64,000 nt of DNA from assembly GCA_948567375.1 (NCBI GenBank), contig OX419757.1, forward strand, positions 43,710,001 to 43,774,000. The letters are read 5' to 3'. The DNA comes from Lunularia cruciata. Lineage: Eukaryota; Streptophyta; Marchantiopsida; Lunulariales; Lunulariaceae. A program made the translations under genes and the position numbers. The notes under the pieces were generated by a model. The model was not told the DNA's origin, made no database searches, and worked only from the letters and a program-made list of their open reading frames with translations. Below, one piece after another: positions 33,836 to 44,964 of the stretch (the first letter of the stretch is position 1; every line of letters starts with the position of its first letter).

Positions 33836-36500
33836 TAAAACACAATAAAAGTAAATTCATCACACTTGGACCTCAAGTAAATCCCAAAGTATACAAAGAG
33901 TCTAAGTGAAAACACGTATGAAAGCAAAGTCGTCTATTCGGGTCGATAATAACTCAAAATTCATTATACAACCTCGATCCTCTCACTCATGTGATGGAAG
34001 ACATCGGGGTTCGTCGAGTGAGAAACGTGGATAAGAAGTACAGGTTTCACTTACCCGTTAAATAGTGGCGCAATGTGAATGTCGTATACATGAACATTGA
34101 TTACCGGACGAATGTGATAGGAAGAAGGGTACCAGATAACAGGAATTGTTGTCAGAACTGAGTTGCATACCTGAACCAAGAATCGGGAGTTTCGGTGGTT
34201 ATCAACGGAGGAGAAGTGGTGCGCTTCCAAGTGGTGTGTTTTAAGCATGCTGCACTTTTATCCCCTAGATTTCAGAGTAGTCTGAACGCTGTGGGATTAA
34301 GTCAATGATGTTCCAAGCTTTACCGACATGGTTATTCATTGTCATCTGTATACAGTAGAAGGTCTTGGTGCAAGACAATGTTCTCTGAAAGATGTGCCGG
34401 GACCGCGGGCACATGATGAGCTTGGAGAACTTTTCGAGCGTCGAAGAGCACCCGATGCGTCTAATACCCCAATAGTACCGTTTCTTTGTGCGGACTCTAG
34501 TAGGGATTTCGGAGACAGAAAGGACAGCTTAGGACATGGTGAATTCAAGTGGTTCTTACATCGCTATGCACTCCATTGCAGCCTCGCTGATCCGGCCGGT
34601 ATCTGCAAATCTAGGTTCTCTGACCGGTATCTGCTGATGCAACAAAATATATCAACTGCACTCCCACGCTTTGATACGAGATATCTTCCGGAACACGCTT
34701 GCTCGTTCACCCCAAATATCCAATGCCAGAGAGAGATATGAAACAGTCGATTCGTCGATTTCCGTTGGTTTCTTTGCCCCGCCAAGTTCCAACTGAAACT
34801 GAAACTTCTAATCGTCTGTTTCCCTCCGCAGTATGTCTCTGCTATTACAGCAAGTTAATTTCTGGTTGCCTCGATCAGTAAGATCACCGTTGTCAGGTCA
34901 ATAGATTGGAGGAAGGTGTTTCGAGCCAAGCAAGGATCTGCTACGAGGCAGATACTGATTCTTTCAGGCCAAGAATTGTCTCTACACGAACTACTGAAGA
35001 CAGTGAGTCGTGAGTGGGTATCTAGCTCAGCAGTAGTATGGCATTCTGACTAGTAACCGTACCAGAGTGTCGTAAGTTGTGATGCATGGTGACAGATGGT
35101 ACTGTGACGAAGCGCAGTTCACGTCATACGGATCTTCCACGGTTGTCACTCAAAGGTTTCGTTCAGGACTGTGTAAGGTCACATCACTTCCCTAAAACTC
35201 TCCGCATTCGTCCACAGGTTATTTTATTTCCGAAAACATTCAAATCATGTATGCTAACTGAAGAAGGCTGTGATAACAAGTAGGACGGGAACACACATCA
35301 AACCGTACAAGATATAGAAGGTAAAATGAGGCTAGATATCGATAATGTATGTAATCAAACCGTTCAAGGATAAAATCTACAGAAGAAAATGGGGACTAAG
35401 CATCAATAGTATCGATAATGTATAAATGAAAAAAATACGTGACCGCTTGTGAAAACGAAAATGATGGGAAGACCTTAACAAGCAAGCTGCATATCGAATA
35501 AACGAAAGAAGGTAAAATATGACTAAGTTGCAATAGTAACTGTAAAAGGAATCTGCCCTGCAGCACCATGCAAACCCGGTATGATTTATGCATGTAAACC
35601 ATGTATGAAAATCATATGTAATTTAAGTAAGTATGTATGATGTAAGTACCATGTACATATGCAAACCACCATATGTTTTAAGGTTGGCCTTATTCTGTAT
35701 CCGACATTTCACCATGAGTGTCCGGATTTCAACTCGTTGATCTGATCTAGCATCGACAATCAATCACCAACCTTATTGGAATTTGGGATGACAACTGCGA
35801 GTATGTATTCAATTTGCCGATCTTGTCCCAAATGGCGTATAATTCAGAAATTTTTATATGACTGAGTATCGAGTAGACGTCTTGTAGGACGTAATAGTCC
35901 CAAGACACACTCCTTCCATGAAAAGCTTGAACTAGAACAGAACCCTCAGTCAAGCCTGTACTAACCGTCTGAAGCTCTTATTGTTTTCCTGGGATTTATT
36001 ACTTGCTTTCACCTGATCAGAGTGCTGTCTACCCAATTGAGATTTTCTTCGATGTTAGGCAATTTCCATGCAAGATGTTGTCAAGTTTCAATCGACTGGA
36101 AGAGATCACCGATGTTAGTCTGTTAACCCCAACATATAATTTTGCAGATCGCAAACTAACCCTGGTGTCATGGTCTTAAAATACCAACGGCAATACAATA
36201 GTGGCCTGCAATGCGAAAGTAAATGGTCATATGTGATCACTCAATAAATGTGGAACATTTATATCCGATTTCTCTGCCCAGTACTTGGAGACAGGTTTGT
36301 GTCTCCAAGTCACAAGTCATGTGAGTAAGCAAGTTACGGTGTCGAAATCACCATGGGTCAATTGCAATACACAACGGAATCTCAGATATGCTGACGAAGA
36401 AGAAACGAGGAGTATCTCATACAAGAAGTGTACAGAGAATACATTTTAGATTTTATATTGCTAACAAGAGGAATTGTAAATGAATTCTTAATCATATAAA
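33836..36500. other. No recognised gene
   Basis: Composition is again CpG-retaining. The longest plus frame, 34328-34741 (137 codons, starting at an ATG in the context GACATGG), is Arg/Asp-rich and matches no family that I know; it may be chance. An 11-bp stem hairpin lies at 36283-36310. Confidence 0.4.
35285..35545. repeat. Degenerate ~70-bp repeats with AAACCGT.CAAG...GGTAAAATG.GGCTA
   Basis: Three loose units lie near 35290-35350, 35355-35418 and 35465-35545. A fourth, with GGATGGGAGACCCATCCAACC and then GGTAAAATGGAGCTAAGCAC, lies away at 31160-31235, and a shorter trace near 32180-32215. The match is by eye and approximate. Confidence 0.5.
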
Positions 36501-37042
36501 GAAAGGAACTAAAGGTTTACTTAGTGATATGAACATGGTTGCAATAGAGACAAAATAATTAAAAAGGGTCCATGAATCAAAATCCATAACAACTATTTGC
36601 TTGAAAATACAGTTCTACCATAATAAAATTAAAAGTTATCAACACAAGATAGATATCAACCGGACAGAAAATGAGCTAATTTTTAACACAATAATTTGTC
36701 AACAGTTTGCTATTTAGAATTCAAAAAATCACCATTCGAAAAACTAAGAAGAAAAAGAGATGAGCACACATTTTTGCAACTATTCTTCCATTCCACATGC
36801 TCAATATGATCTCATGACCTCAGATTTTGTACCCAGTGGCGAGCCGTGATGAAAAGACATATAAAGCCATATTTTCTCCCTCCCTCCTAAGTAGCGTATA
36901 CTATCTTTCAAGACGAAGCAAGCATAAGAATATTAAAACCTTCGATGATAATAATATAAATTTGAAGTATATTAATTTTTTTCTTCATATTCTATTAACC
37001 TTGAGTACTTAGTGCAACAAAGGTGGATACACGATACTACAT

Positions 37043-37082
37043 TTTAAAGACTAGTTGAAGACTTTAAAGACTAGTTGAAGAC
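37043..37082. repeat. Exact 20-bp tandem duplication
   Basis: TTTAAAGACTAGTTGAAGAC occurs twice with no gap or mismatch. Confidence 0.95.
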
Positions 37083-37277
37083 TACCATATGATTTAAACC
37101 TGAATGAAATATAATCTGTTCTTCTACTATTTGATAAACTTCTAGTAATATCAGTCCAAAGAAAGATTTAAATCATCTAAAATATCATGCCCAAAGACTC
37201 ACTTGTTGTTCACATGCATAACAAAGAACAAAGGATTATTCTCACTAAACCTTCACAATTTCTATCTTCTAATAATA

Positions 37278-37308
37278 TTTACTCCGGTGTTCTACACACC
37301 GGAGTAAA
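37278..37308. repeat. Perfect 13-bp inverted repeat
   Basis: TTTACTCCGGTGT, a 5-base loop, then the exact complement. CCGG in the stem is unusual in this AT-rich part. It may be the end of a small element or a simple hairpin. Confidence 0.85.
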
Positions 37309-37909
37309 GTATCTTTGAAGCTTATTTAGTCTCTACTATAATACAATAGGGCATTTCAAATAGAGTTTTTTCACTAGCCTTAAAGATCCCATAATTTTTT
37401 TATGGGTACCATGAAGAATGTGTGTAGAGTGTGGAAGTGTACTTTAATTTTTTATGGGTAAGACTCCATAGCAATAAAATACCAAAAATAAAAATTTTGT
37501 GGGAAGCCATATAATTCTTAATTAACCCATAGAGTTTAATTAGGGTCATTAATCAAAATTTGAATTTGCATTTGAAAATGGATGACACTAATCATAGTTA
37601 TATGAAGCAAGCAATTTTTCTCTTTTGAAATGTAATGGAATTGAACTCAAAGGAAGAAAGAATTGTGATTGGATCTACTTCTTGTTGACATTTCTTGTTA
37701 GCATTTTTCACATGTGCTAGTTTTCATTTCTCATGAGAAATATTTAATTGGAGGGAGGAGGGTCTTAAATATTATGTTGTAGCACCCAATAATTACTGGT
37801 GAAGGAATTTAAGAGATGCATGTGGAAGCAAATTTCCAATAGAGAGGGAGAAGGTAAATTTGACTTCCATGATTGAGGACCCAGCCAGGAGGGATTCAAG
37901 AGGAGTTCA

Positions 37910-38635
37910 AAAAATTTGATGCAACATGGAGTGATTTTGACTCCAATATGGAATACAAAGACAAATAATAATGAATGGTGGTATATTTTTCATTCTCAAA
38001 AATATTTGATTGAGAGAAATTGTTACCATTGTAGCACTGATTTTTCTTGTCAATCTTTTAGAGATTTGGATCCACATTCATTTAGACAGCTAGTGCAGAT
38101 GGATGTTGAATCTTTTCATTCTTTACTTCAAGTCATCAAAGAACAAGATTTTTTCAAAAGAGAAATGTAGGAAAGGTACAAACCCCAATGTGGGTTCAAT
38201 TGATAGTAATATGTGATTAATTTGGACATAATGGAAATGGTGTGTGTGGTGTAGGGCAAAAATTTGTGAGGAATTACTTGAGTATCTTCAACAAAACTTA
38301 CAAATACAATAGCTAAACAAAATTTAGCTATTGTATCCACTCTGAGTAACAAAGTTGCTTGGCCTGATTGAGAGGAGAGAATTAGAATTTCAAATGTTTT
38401 TGCATCAAAAGGCTTTCAACATTATGTTGGATGGGATGTTATTTCCTCTACTAGTTCAAAGACCCAAAGTGGATGGAGAAATTTATTTCAGCCTCAAACG
38501 TTCATATTCCATCAATGTGCAAGTGATATGCAATGATATACAAAGAATAATTCATTTTTATGAAGGTAAGTGTTGTCATGGCATTTGTAGTCTCACATCT
38601 AGATTGCTCGAGACACTAGAGTTCCAGTGACAGTA
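37910..38635 (+). pseudogene. PIF/Harbinger-like transposase (DDE nuclease) relic
   Basis: The plus-strand peptides resemble a Harbinger-type transposase, which would cut and join DNA ends. At 38060-38166 the frame gives HSFRQLVQMDVESFHSLL, like the helical N-terminal part. After broken text come QNLAIVSTL and VAWPD (38319-38370), then EERELEFQ-like text, and the nuclease start LDGMLFPLLVQRPKVDGEIYF at 38430-38490 with the first catalytic Asp in LDG. SYSINVQVICNDIQRIIHFY and an eroded HG motif follow to about 38580. At least one small frameshift lies near 38430. The rest of the DDE core, the helix-turn-helix partner gene and terminal repeats were not found. Confidence 0.75.
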
Positions 38636-38654
38636 GTTAGAGGCATTTTGGCAG

Positions 38655-39125
38655 TCATTCATATACTACTTTCCAACGGTCAGATTTTGTGTTTGGAGTA
38701 TTGACTTCATAGAGGGGCCCACCATCACTTGCACCGTCCACACCATTGGGTGTGCTGCCAGTGGGACCATTGGGATGAGACTTAGGTCAAAATCAAGAGT
38801 AAACCCCAGGAATGTAGCTTCAAAGAGCTCATTTCTCTGATGCTGAGCCTTTGAGTTCTTGGCTAGAGTGGACAAAAAGCCGGTGAGTGTCACCTGGATT
38901 CTCTTAGCTAGAGTGGGTGTGGCTTGACTGTAATCAATGCCTTGTTGTTTGCAAGTTGTTGAGGATCAGACCAAGTACTGACCTGATTTGAGTTATAAAT
39001 GATCTGATTATTGTGGCACTTTAGAGTTCATGTATGACTTATGTGTGAGTTGTGCTTCTATAGTGTATGATGTTGACAGCAATGTATTTTGTGTAGCAAT
39101 TTATTTATAAACGACAATGTTCTTT
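38655..39125 (-). repeat. Dispersed repeat, copy B (inverted)
   Basis: The reverse complement aligns colinearly with 6660-7150 and especially with 57630-58215: CATACATGAACTCTAAAGTG, GATTACAGTCAAGCCACACC, CTCTAGCTAAGAGAATCCAG, then CCAAGAACTCAAAGGCTCA. Copies B and C also share a left extension beginning TTGCTACACAA.ATACATTG. It starts about 20 bases after the Harbinger frame ends. Nature unknown; see copy A. Confidence 0.8.
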
Positions 39126-39763
39126 GAGTGTAAGGAAGTGTGAGTTATGCTCCAAGTATGGTGGGGTTGCTCCACATTAGTTCCAAGTATTTTGTGTTTT
39201 GGAATTTGGAATTTGGTTGTCTTTGTGGGTCTAGATTTGGTGGTCTAATTAGTGTGTGTTATTATGGCAAGGATGCAAACAACATGTCATGACATTAATT
39301 GCATCAAAGAGTCACTATTGTGGGATGACTTGAATTAAAGAGGGTCTAATACTTTCTTGAGCACCACAATATCTACTTAGAAACTTGGAGTATGTGCCAA
39401 TGAGTCACCTGGTACCTTCATCAAAGCTACCGTGCATTGAGGATAAAATAGATTTCAACAAATATGTTCCAAGAGCCCATATTCTCAATGAGCATTACAT
39501 TGAAGTGTTGACAGCAAATTGATATTCATCACAAGAACTAAGAGTACACCTTTAAAGTAAGAATAGAATTTTATATTTCATGAAGTGGATTAGTTGTTGT
39601 ATAACTTTCTCATAAATAGGTAAACTATGTAGGTAAAGAGGAACTAAGAATAGAGTTCACTCAAGAGGTGGATGGAAAACATGAACTAATCTAAGAATTC
39701 TTGTTGGGGGAAAAACAAGAGAAAGTGTCATGCAAATGTGTACCAAATTTAAGAAGCAACTTG
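39126..39763. other. No recognised gene
   Basis: Decayed AT-rich DNA that forms the left flank of the chromovirus insertion. No repeats or frames stood out. Confidence 0.4.
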
Positions 39764-39921
39764 GTTTGTGTAACAATATGGAGTTTAGCGACGAAGTTAG
39801 TCGGGCTCACAAAGTGGCACATAAGACAAATTAGCCTAGAATATTCCGGAAGTATCTAGGAAGCTTCTTGGGAAGCTTCCCGGTTAGCTTAGCTTGCACT
39901 TTAAGTAAGTAGCTTCTAGAA

Positions 39922-39941
39922 AGAAGCTTCTAGAAGCTTCC
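39922..39941 (+). promoter_or_regulatory. Four-unit heat-shock-element-like site in the 5' LTR
   Basis: AGAAGCTTCTAGAAGCTTCC reads as four contiguous alternating pentamers: aGAAg, cTTCt, aGAAg, cTTCc. This is the textbook nGAAn inverted array bound by heat-shock factors, and three units are normally enough. Two more units (cTTCt aGAAa, 39913-39922) precede it with a one-base overlap. It lies about 140 bp upstream of the TATA box. Binding and heat response are inferred. Confidence 0.7.
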
Positions 39942-40081
39942 AACTAGCTTAGCTTGCGTGCCAAGTAGGCGGCTTCTAGAAGGAAGCTTCTTGAGAAGCT
40001 TCCTAGTTAACTTGGCTTGCACTCTAAGAAAGTGGCTTGAGGAAGCTTCTTGAGAAGCTTCTCAAGGGCCTTGTATGCTAC

Positions 40082-40091
40082 CTATAAAATA
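40082..40091 (+). promoter_or_regulatory. TATA box of the 5' LTR promoter
   Basis: CTATAAAATA sits in the expected place, about 105 bp before the LTR end. The 3' LTR and solo LTR carry CTATAAATA or CTATAAATG at the same position. Confidence 0.75.
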
Positions 40092-40195
40092 CCAAAACCA
40101 AAGCTCATGCTAGGATTCGGAGTTTTCCCTCATTCAAATGTCCCAATGTGAGTTTCCATTCTCCTATTTCTCTCCTCAGTTTTGGTCTTTTACAT

Positions 40196-40207
40196 TGGTA
40201 TTAGAGC
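40196..40207 (+). other. Primer-binding site (initiator Met tRNA)
   Basis: TGGTATTAGAGC begins two bases after the LTR end. It matches the plant initiator-Met site TGGTATCAGAGC at 11 of 12 positions; the one change is C to T. Confidence 0.9.
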
Positions 40208-40216
40208 AGGAATGGG

Positions 40217-41355
40217 ATGGATGGAATTTATGGACCACCGAATCCACTTCCGCCAAACCATTGGGACTTTCATGTCCAAATATTACCAAAGCATCATTTC
40301 ACACAATTCATCACCTTTCACTTTGGGCAGGATTTTCTACATATGATCATCGTGTCAGAGGAACCCTTGATACTTCTAGTTGTAACTTATGGAGAACGTT
40401 GGACGTGTTGTATCTATGTGTTAATCAATTAGATAAATTGAGAGTAGTGGAATAGAGTAGTAGCGATAGTGGCAATATCGGATGTTATCCTTGCAATGCA
40501 ACAACAAATTGAGCATCTTACTCGATTGTTGGATGAATGAGACCAGCAACGACGAGAACAGATAGACATAGCGCCAGTTTGAGAATGGAGAAGATCGCAT
40601 TCTATTTCCGAACCCAAGGTGTTTGAAGGCAAGAATCTTCCAGGAATAGTGGAGAATTTTGTGTTTGATTGCGAACGTTACTTTGAAGCCACCAATCTTC
40701 AAGACGAGCGGAAACAAATTCTCTTGGCTTCTAGCCAATTGGATGGCATGGCAAAACTTTGGTGGCGATTCCAAGTAGAAAGAGCTGAACGACAAATTGT
40801 TACACCAATTTTGACATGGGCAGAATTCAAGGATGCAATACTTGGCCGATTTCAAACTATAAATGCCACCCGAGCCGCACAAGATAAATTGGCAAAGTTG
40901 AGGTAGATTGGCTCAGTGAGAAGCTACATCACACAATTTCAGAACATCATCATGCAAATTCCAGATATCCAAGAAGGTGAAGTTCTGGATTGATTTGTGC
41001 GAGGATTGAAGTCACAAACCAAATTGGAGGTGACCATGCGGGAGCCACAAAACATAGAAGAAGCCATGCAATTGGCTGAGCGTTTTGATTCCTTGGTTGC
41101 AACAACTTGGTCTTGACCTCGACCTACACAAAGCCTACCAGTACCACGAGTAGAAGAACCAGTACCAATGGAGATTGATGCTACCCAACGAAGACCACTT
41201 GGCACAACAGATAGAGAAAGATTATGACAAAATAGAGGTTGCTTTTATTGTCGCAAAGTTGGACATCGCATTGCTGAATGTCCACTTAGGAATAGGCGAC
41301 CTCGACAAGTTGCCCAGATGGAGTTTGGGGAATAGAATGATCAGGGAAACAAAGA
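40217..41355 (+). pseudogene. Chromovirus gag with CCHC zinc knuckle
   Basis: Gag packages the element RNA. One frame starts at an ATG at 40217 (MDGIYGPPNPLPPN) and continues to about 41355, with about eleven in-frame stops, all TGA or TAG. Recognisable capsid text includes AMQQQIEHLTRLLDE (40497-40541), WRRSHSISEPKVFEGKNLP (40583-40640), DGMAKLWWRFQVERAE (40742-40789), TWAEFKDAILGRF and EEAMQLAERFDSLV. The zinc knuckle CFYCRKVGHRIAEC (C-x2-C-x4-H-x4-C) is at 41240-41281. No frameshift is needed inside gag; the protease that follows is in another frame. Confidence 0.9.
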
Positions 41356-42735
41356 ATCCCAGTAGGAGATTTCAAACCGCCTATTGGGAGCTTGATTAGT
41401 TCCAATGGGATTGAAGGCTTGACCTATGCAAGTCTGCTTCACTTGCAAGGTATGATATCTAATCGGGGTTGTAGAATTTTGATTGATTCTGGAAGTTCAG
41501 AGAATTGCATGTCTATGCAAGTAGCAAAGAAATTGGGTATTCCTACCAAGCTAGTGATTGGGAGTAGTTTGATGATGGCGGATGGTAGAAAGGGTTCTGA
41601 ATTCCGCACCTCGCATCCTGTTACCTTGAAGATTGGGAAGGAGTATTTGGAGTGTATGAGGTTTGTAGTGGCACCTCTACACTATGATATCATTCTGAGT
41701 CTACCTTGGCTTGAACGTCATAAGGTTCAATTTGATTGGACACGATGCCAAGTTCAAGTACAACACCAAGGTAGGAATTTCCGATTAGGTTGTCTGGCAC
41801 CTCTAAGTAAGACACCTAAGAATAGTCAGTCCCAAGGTGGGAAGTTTGTCGAGAAGGTAGCCGTAGAGTGAATCTAGAAGGGAGATGAGTCCCAAGATGG
41901 GAAGTTTGCCACGAAGGCAACCATGGAGCAAGCTTGGAAGAGAGATGAGTCCCTAGAAGAGAAGTTTGTTAATAAAGCAGCCATAGAGCAAGCTTTGGAG
42001 GAAGATAAGTCTGTATTTGCGGTGTGGATCAAGCCGATTGCACAAGAACAATCTGAGGAGGGCCAAGTGCCGCATCAAGCAATGGTTGATCGGATAGTTC
42101 AGGAATTTGTAGATGTGTTTCCGGACAATCTGCCAAAGGGATTACCCTCCGATCGAGGTATGCCCTTCAAGATTGAGTTATTGCCAGGAAGTACTCCAAT
42201 GAGTAGACCAATCTATTGGCTCTCACCAAAGGAGTTGGAGGAGTTGCAAACAACACTTACAGAGTTGTTGGAGAAGGATTTCATACAACATAGTACCTCT
42301 CCTTGGGGAGCACTGGTACTATTTGTTCCAAAGAAGGATGGAGGACTTTGTTTCTATATTGATTATCGTGGACTCAATAAGCAAACCGTGAAGAATGCAT
42401 ATCCCTTGCCTCGGATTGATGACTTGCTTGATCAACTAAGTGGAGCACGCTACTTTTCCAAGCTAGATCTTCGTAGCGGCTATTGGCAAATTCCTATTGA
42501 AGGAGAGGATGTGCAAAAGACTACTTTTCGCACAAGGTATGGACATTTTGAGTGGAGAGTTCTACCTTTCGGACTCACTAATGCTCCAATAATCTTCATG
42601 GATCAAATGCATTGGGTGTTGGCTAGACTATTGGATCGGTCCGTGGTGGTGTTCTTAGATGATATCTTAATCTATAGCAAGACAGAGGCAGAACATGTGA
42701 ATCATGTGCAAGAAGTCCTAAGACGCTTACGATAG
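41356..42735 (+). pseudogene. Chromovirus protease and reverse transcriptase (first part of pol)
   Basis: The frame changes here relative to gag. Aspartic protease: CRILIDSGSSENCMS at 41473-41517 (Asp-Ser-Gly active site) and a second-strand phrase DIILSLPWL at 41689. After stops at 41869 and 41875 comes a linker with near-repeated KFV-x-KAA blocks. [21 protein letters not shown] near 42271, [20 protein letters not shown] near 42361-42420, [15 protein letters not shown] near 42454-42498 (motif A Asp), LPFGLTNAP near 42562, and the catalytic FLDDILIYS at 42652-42678. It ends at TAG 42733-42735, probably once CAG. Key RT aspartates are intact. Confidence 0.93.
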
Positions 42736-43437
42736 TGGAAATTTTATTGCAAGAAGTCAAAGTGTGCTTTTTGGCAGAAAGGGTTACCTTCTTGGGTCAT
42801 AAGATCTCATCAGAAGGGATCAAGATGGAAGAAGAGAAGATCAAGGCCATTACTAATTGGCCTCCCCCAAAGGATGCTACAGAAGTACGAGCATTCAATG
42901 GATTGGCCAGTTTTTACCAATGGTTCATCCACTATTATGCTCACGTGGCTGCACCATTGACTGACCTCTTGGAAAAGAACTCGAGCTTCCAATGGACAAC
43001 CAAGCATGAAGAAGCATTCCAGAAGTTAAAGCATATGGTGTCTTCCAGACCTAGTCTTCAACCATATGATCCTCAACTACCTTGTGTGGTTGATTTTGAT
43101 GCTTCTACTTTGCAATTGGAGCTGTGTTGCAACAAGAATTTCCAGATGGAGTACATCCTATTGCCTTTGTGTCTCGCCGACTAAATACAGCTGAAAGAAA
43201 TTACTCTGCTCAAGATCAGGAACAACTTGCAATGGTATATGCCACCAAGGTATGGAGGCATTATCTCTTGGGGAAACAAGTGATCATGCGAACTGATCAC
43301 AAGCCATTGTTGCAGACCTTACACTTGGAGCACATGAAGAGTCGGCATCATCAATGGGAAGAGCAACTCCAATTGTTTGACATCAAACTTGAGTACAAAC
43401 CAGGTTGGTTCCATGTCATCCCCCATGCTCTATCATG
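42736..43437 (+). pseudogene. Chromovirus RT thumb and RNase H
   Basis: Continues pol after the stop at 42733. FYCKKSKCAF is in the old frame, then a one-base shift near 42770 leads to ERVTFLGHKISSEGIKMEEE and ITNWPPPKDATEVRAFNGLA (thumb/connection). RNase H begins VVDFDAST near 43087; a second shift near 43108 gives LQQEFPDGVHPIAFVSRRL, then YSAQDQEQLAMVYA (catalytic Glu region) and TDHKPLLQTL (43294). RNase H would degrade the RNA strand. It ends near HALS at 43437, at the point where a longer DALSR phrase is usual. Confidence 0.9.
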
Positions 43438-44731
43438 ATGACCTGATTTGAAGGATCTTCCTCTCATCACGGCGGCAATTACAATAGTGTCCATTGACTC
43501 TAAGGTCCATAATGAGTTTCAATCAACTCTACAACAAGATCCCTTCTTCCAAATGGTACACGGTAGTCTGACAGCACATGGCAAGGAGTACAACACCTTC
43601 TTCTTCAAGGAAGGCCTCTTATTCCATGCGGACCAGATCTATGTTCCAGCCAAAGGTGATCTTCAACTTGTGCGCCTTCAAGAAGCCCATGATTTACCAA
43701 TAGCTGGTCACATGGGAGTGGACAAGACCTGAGGCACCATCCAACACCAATGGTGGTGGCCCAACATGACACAAGATGTTCGAGACTTTGTCCGATCATG
43801 TGAGAGTTGCCAACGGAATAAGGCCAGCAACCAGAAGCCGAGTGGACTCCTTCAACCACTCGCCATTCCATCCACTTGCTGGGAGCATGTGAGCTTAGAT
43901 CTCATCACATCCTTGCCAAGGACAAAACAAGGACACACCGCAATCATGGTATTTGTGGATAAGCTTAGTAAGCAAATCCACTTGGCACCAACCTGTGATA
44001 CCGTGGATGCTCCAACCCTAGCGCAAATCTACTTCGACAATGTCTTCAAGCATCATGGGATGCCACATGTACTCATCTCTGACCGTGACCCTTGATTTAC
44101 CAGGAAGTTTTGGCAAGCACTCTTCTAGATACTCGGCACCAAGCTTGCTTTGTCCACGGCCTATCATCCTCAAACTGATGGACAAACTGAACATACATTG
44201 GAGGATATGTTGCGGGCCTTTGTCAATGTCCACCATACCAATTGGGACAAATGTCTTGCAGCTGCAGAATTTGCCTACAACAATTCCAAACAGGCAAGCA
44301 CCAGATTTTCTCCCTTCTTTCTCAATTTTGGCCAAGATCCGCTTATTCCAGATTCTCTTCTTGCTCCCCTTCCATCTCAGGTTCCTCATATTTCCACATT
44401 CTTGACCACTATATCCCAATCACTCCAACAAGCCAAGTCTCACCTCCTTGTTGCTCAGAATTGCCAAAAACAATATGCGGACCACCATCGTCATGATCTT
44501 ACCTTTGAAGTTGGTGATAAAGTCATGCTATCCTCCAGTAACCTCCCTCTCCCACTTGATACCCAAGTTTGTAAACTTGCCCCTAATTGGATAGGACCTT
44601 TTGATATCACCCAAATTGTCTCTCTTATTGCCTATCAACTTGCCTTACCTTGTCACATGCGTATCCATCATGTCTTTCATGTTTCCAAGTTGAAACCCTT
44701 TGTTCCTAACCCCTCTTCCTTTTCCTCTTGA
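43438..44731 (+). pseudogene. Chromovirus integrase (HHCC, DD35E core, GPF)
   Basis: Inserts the cDNA into chromatin. One frame runs through with stops at 43730, 44093, 44126 and 44729 and no shifts. Zinc domain: His pair in AHDLPIAGHMG near 43685-43717 and Cys pair CESC near 43801. Catalytic core: Asp in SLDLITSLP (codon 43898), Asp in LISDRDP (codon 44081) and Glu in QTEHTLEDML (codon 44189), the last two separated by exactly 35 residues. LAPNWIGPFDITQIV at 44576-44620 is the GPY/F module. HHVFHVSKLKPF closes it. All three catalytic residues are kept despite the stops. Confidence 0.93.
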
Positions 44732-44958
44732 GTCCAACCTCCCCCTCTTCCTGTCCCTATCCATGATCATGAGGAGTACGAAGTTGATCGTATCCTTACG
44801 CGTTGCCATATCCAACGAGGCCGTCACCAACATACAGAATACAAGGTCCTCTGGAAAGGGTATCCCTTTCATGATGCCACCTAGGAACCTCTTTCTCCCC
44901 TCCAAAATGCACAGACGGCCATCCAGGAATTCAAAGCTTCATTGGCGACGAGGACATC
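44732..44958 (+). pseudogene. Chromodomain at the integrase C-terminus
   Basis: In the same frame as integrase: EEYEVDRILTRCHIQRGRHQ, then TEYKVLWKGYPFHDAT, a stop (TAG where Trp is expected), and EPLSPLQNAQTAIQEF. The E-Y-x-V-x-x-I-L start, YKVLWKGYP strand and terminal helix are those of a chromodomain, which tethers the integration complex to histone-marked heterochromatin. The lost Trp belongs to the aromatic cage region in typical members. The stop fits TGG to TAG. Confidence 0.9.
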
Positions 44959-44964
44959 ACCAAC

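Larger units (their letters stand above)
36501..37909. other. No recognised gene; small repeats
   Basis: AT-rich. It holds an exact 20-bp tandem pair at 37043-37082 and a perfect 13-bp stem hairpin at 37278-37308 (loop TCTAC). A frame of about 60 codons at 36827-37012 shows nothing recognisable. Confidence 0.45.
39769..40194 (+). mobile_element. 5' LTR of the chromovirus
   Basis: 426 bp from TGTAACAATATGG to CTTTTACA. It drives transcription and ends the cDNA. The U3 part holds many GAAGCTTC and TTCTAGAA blocks; a perfect four-unit heat-shock-type site is at 39922-39941. A TATA box (CTATAAAATA) is at about 40082-40091, which places transcription start near 40115-40120. TTCTCCTATTTCTCTCCTC near the end is a pyrimidine stretch of the R/U5 part. 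Confidence 0.97.

Noticed and set aside
34328-34741. Host protein-coding gene of 137 codons
   Set aside because: No domain, no splice or homology support, and antisense frames of similar openness exist; kept only as an unassigned frame.
36283-36310. Transcription terminator hairpin
   Set aside because: A bacterial-style feature with no meaning in plant nuclear DNA; no gene is adjacent.
39922-39941. Only HindIII/XbaI-like palindromes without regulatory meaning
   Set aside because: Considered as the simple explanation for the GAAGCTTC repeats, but the exact pentamer phase over four units and position upstream of a TATA box favour an HSE reading, so this view was set aside pending tests.
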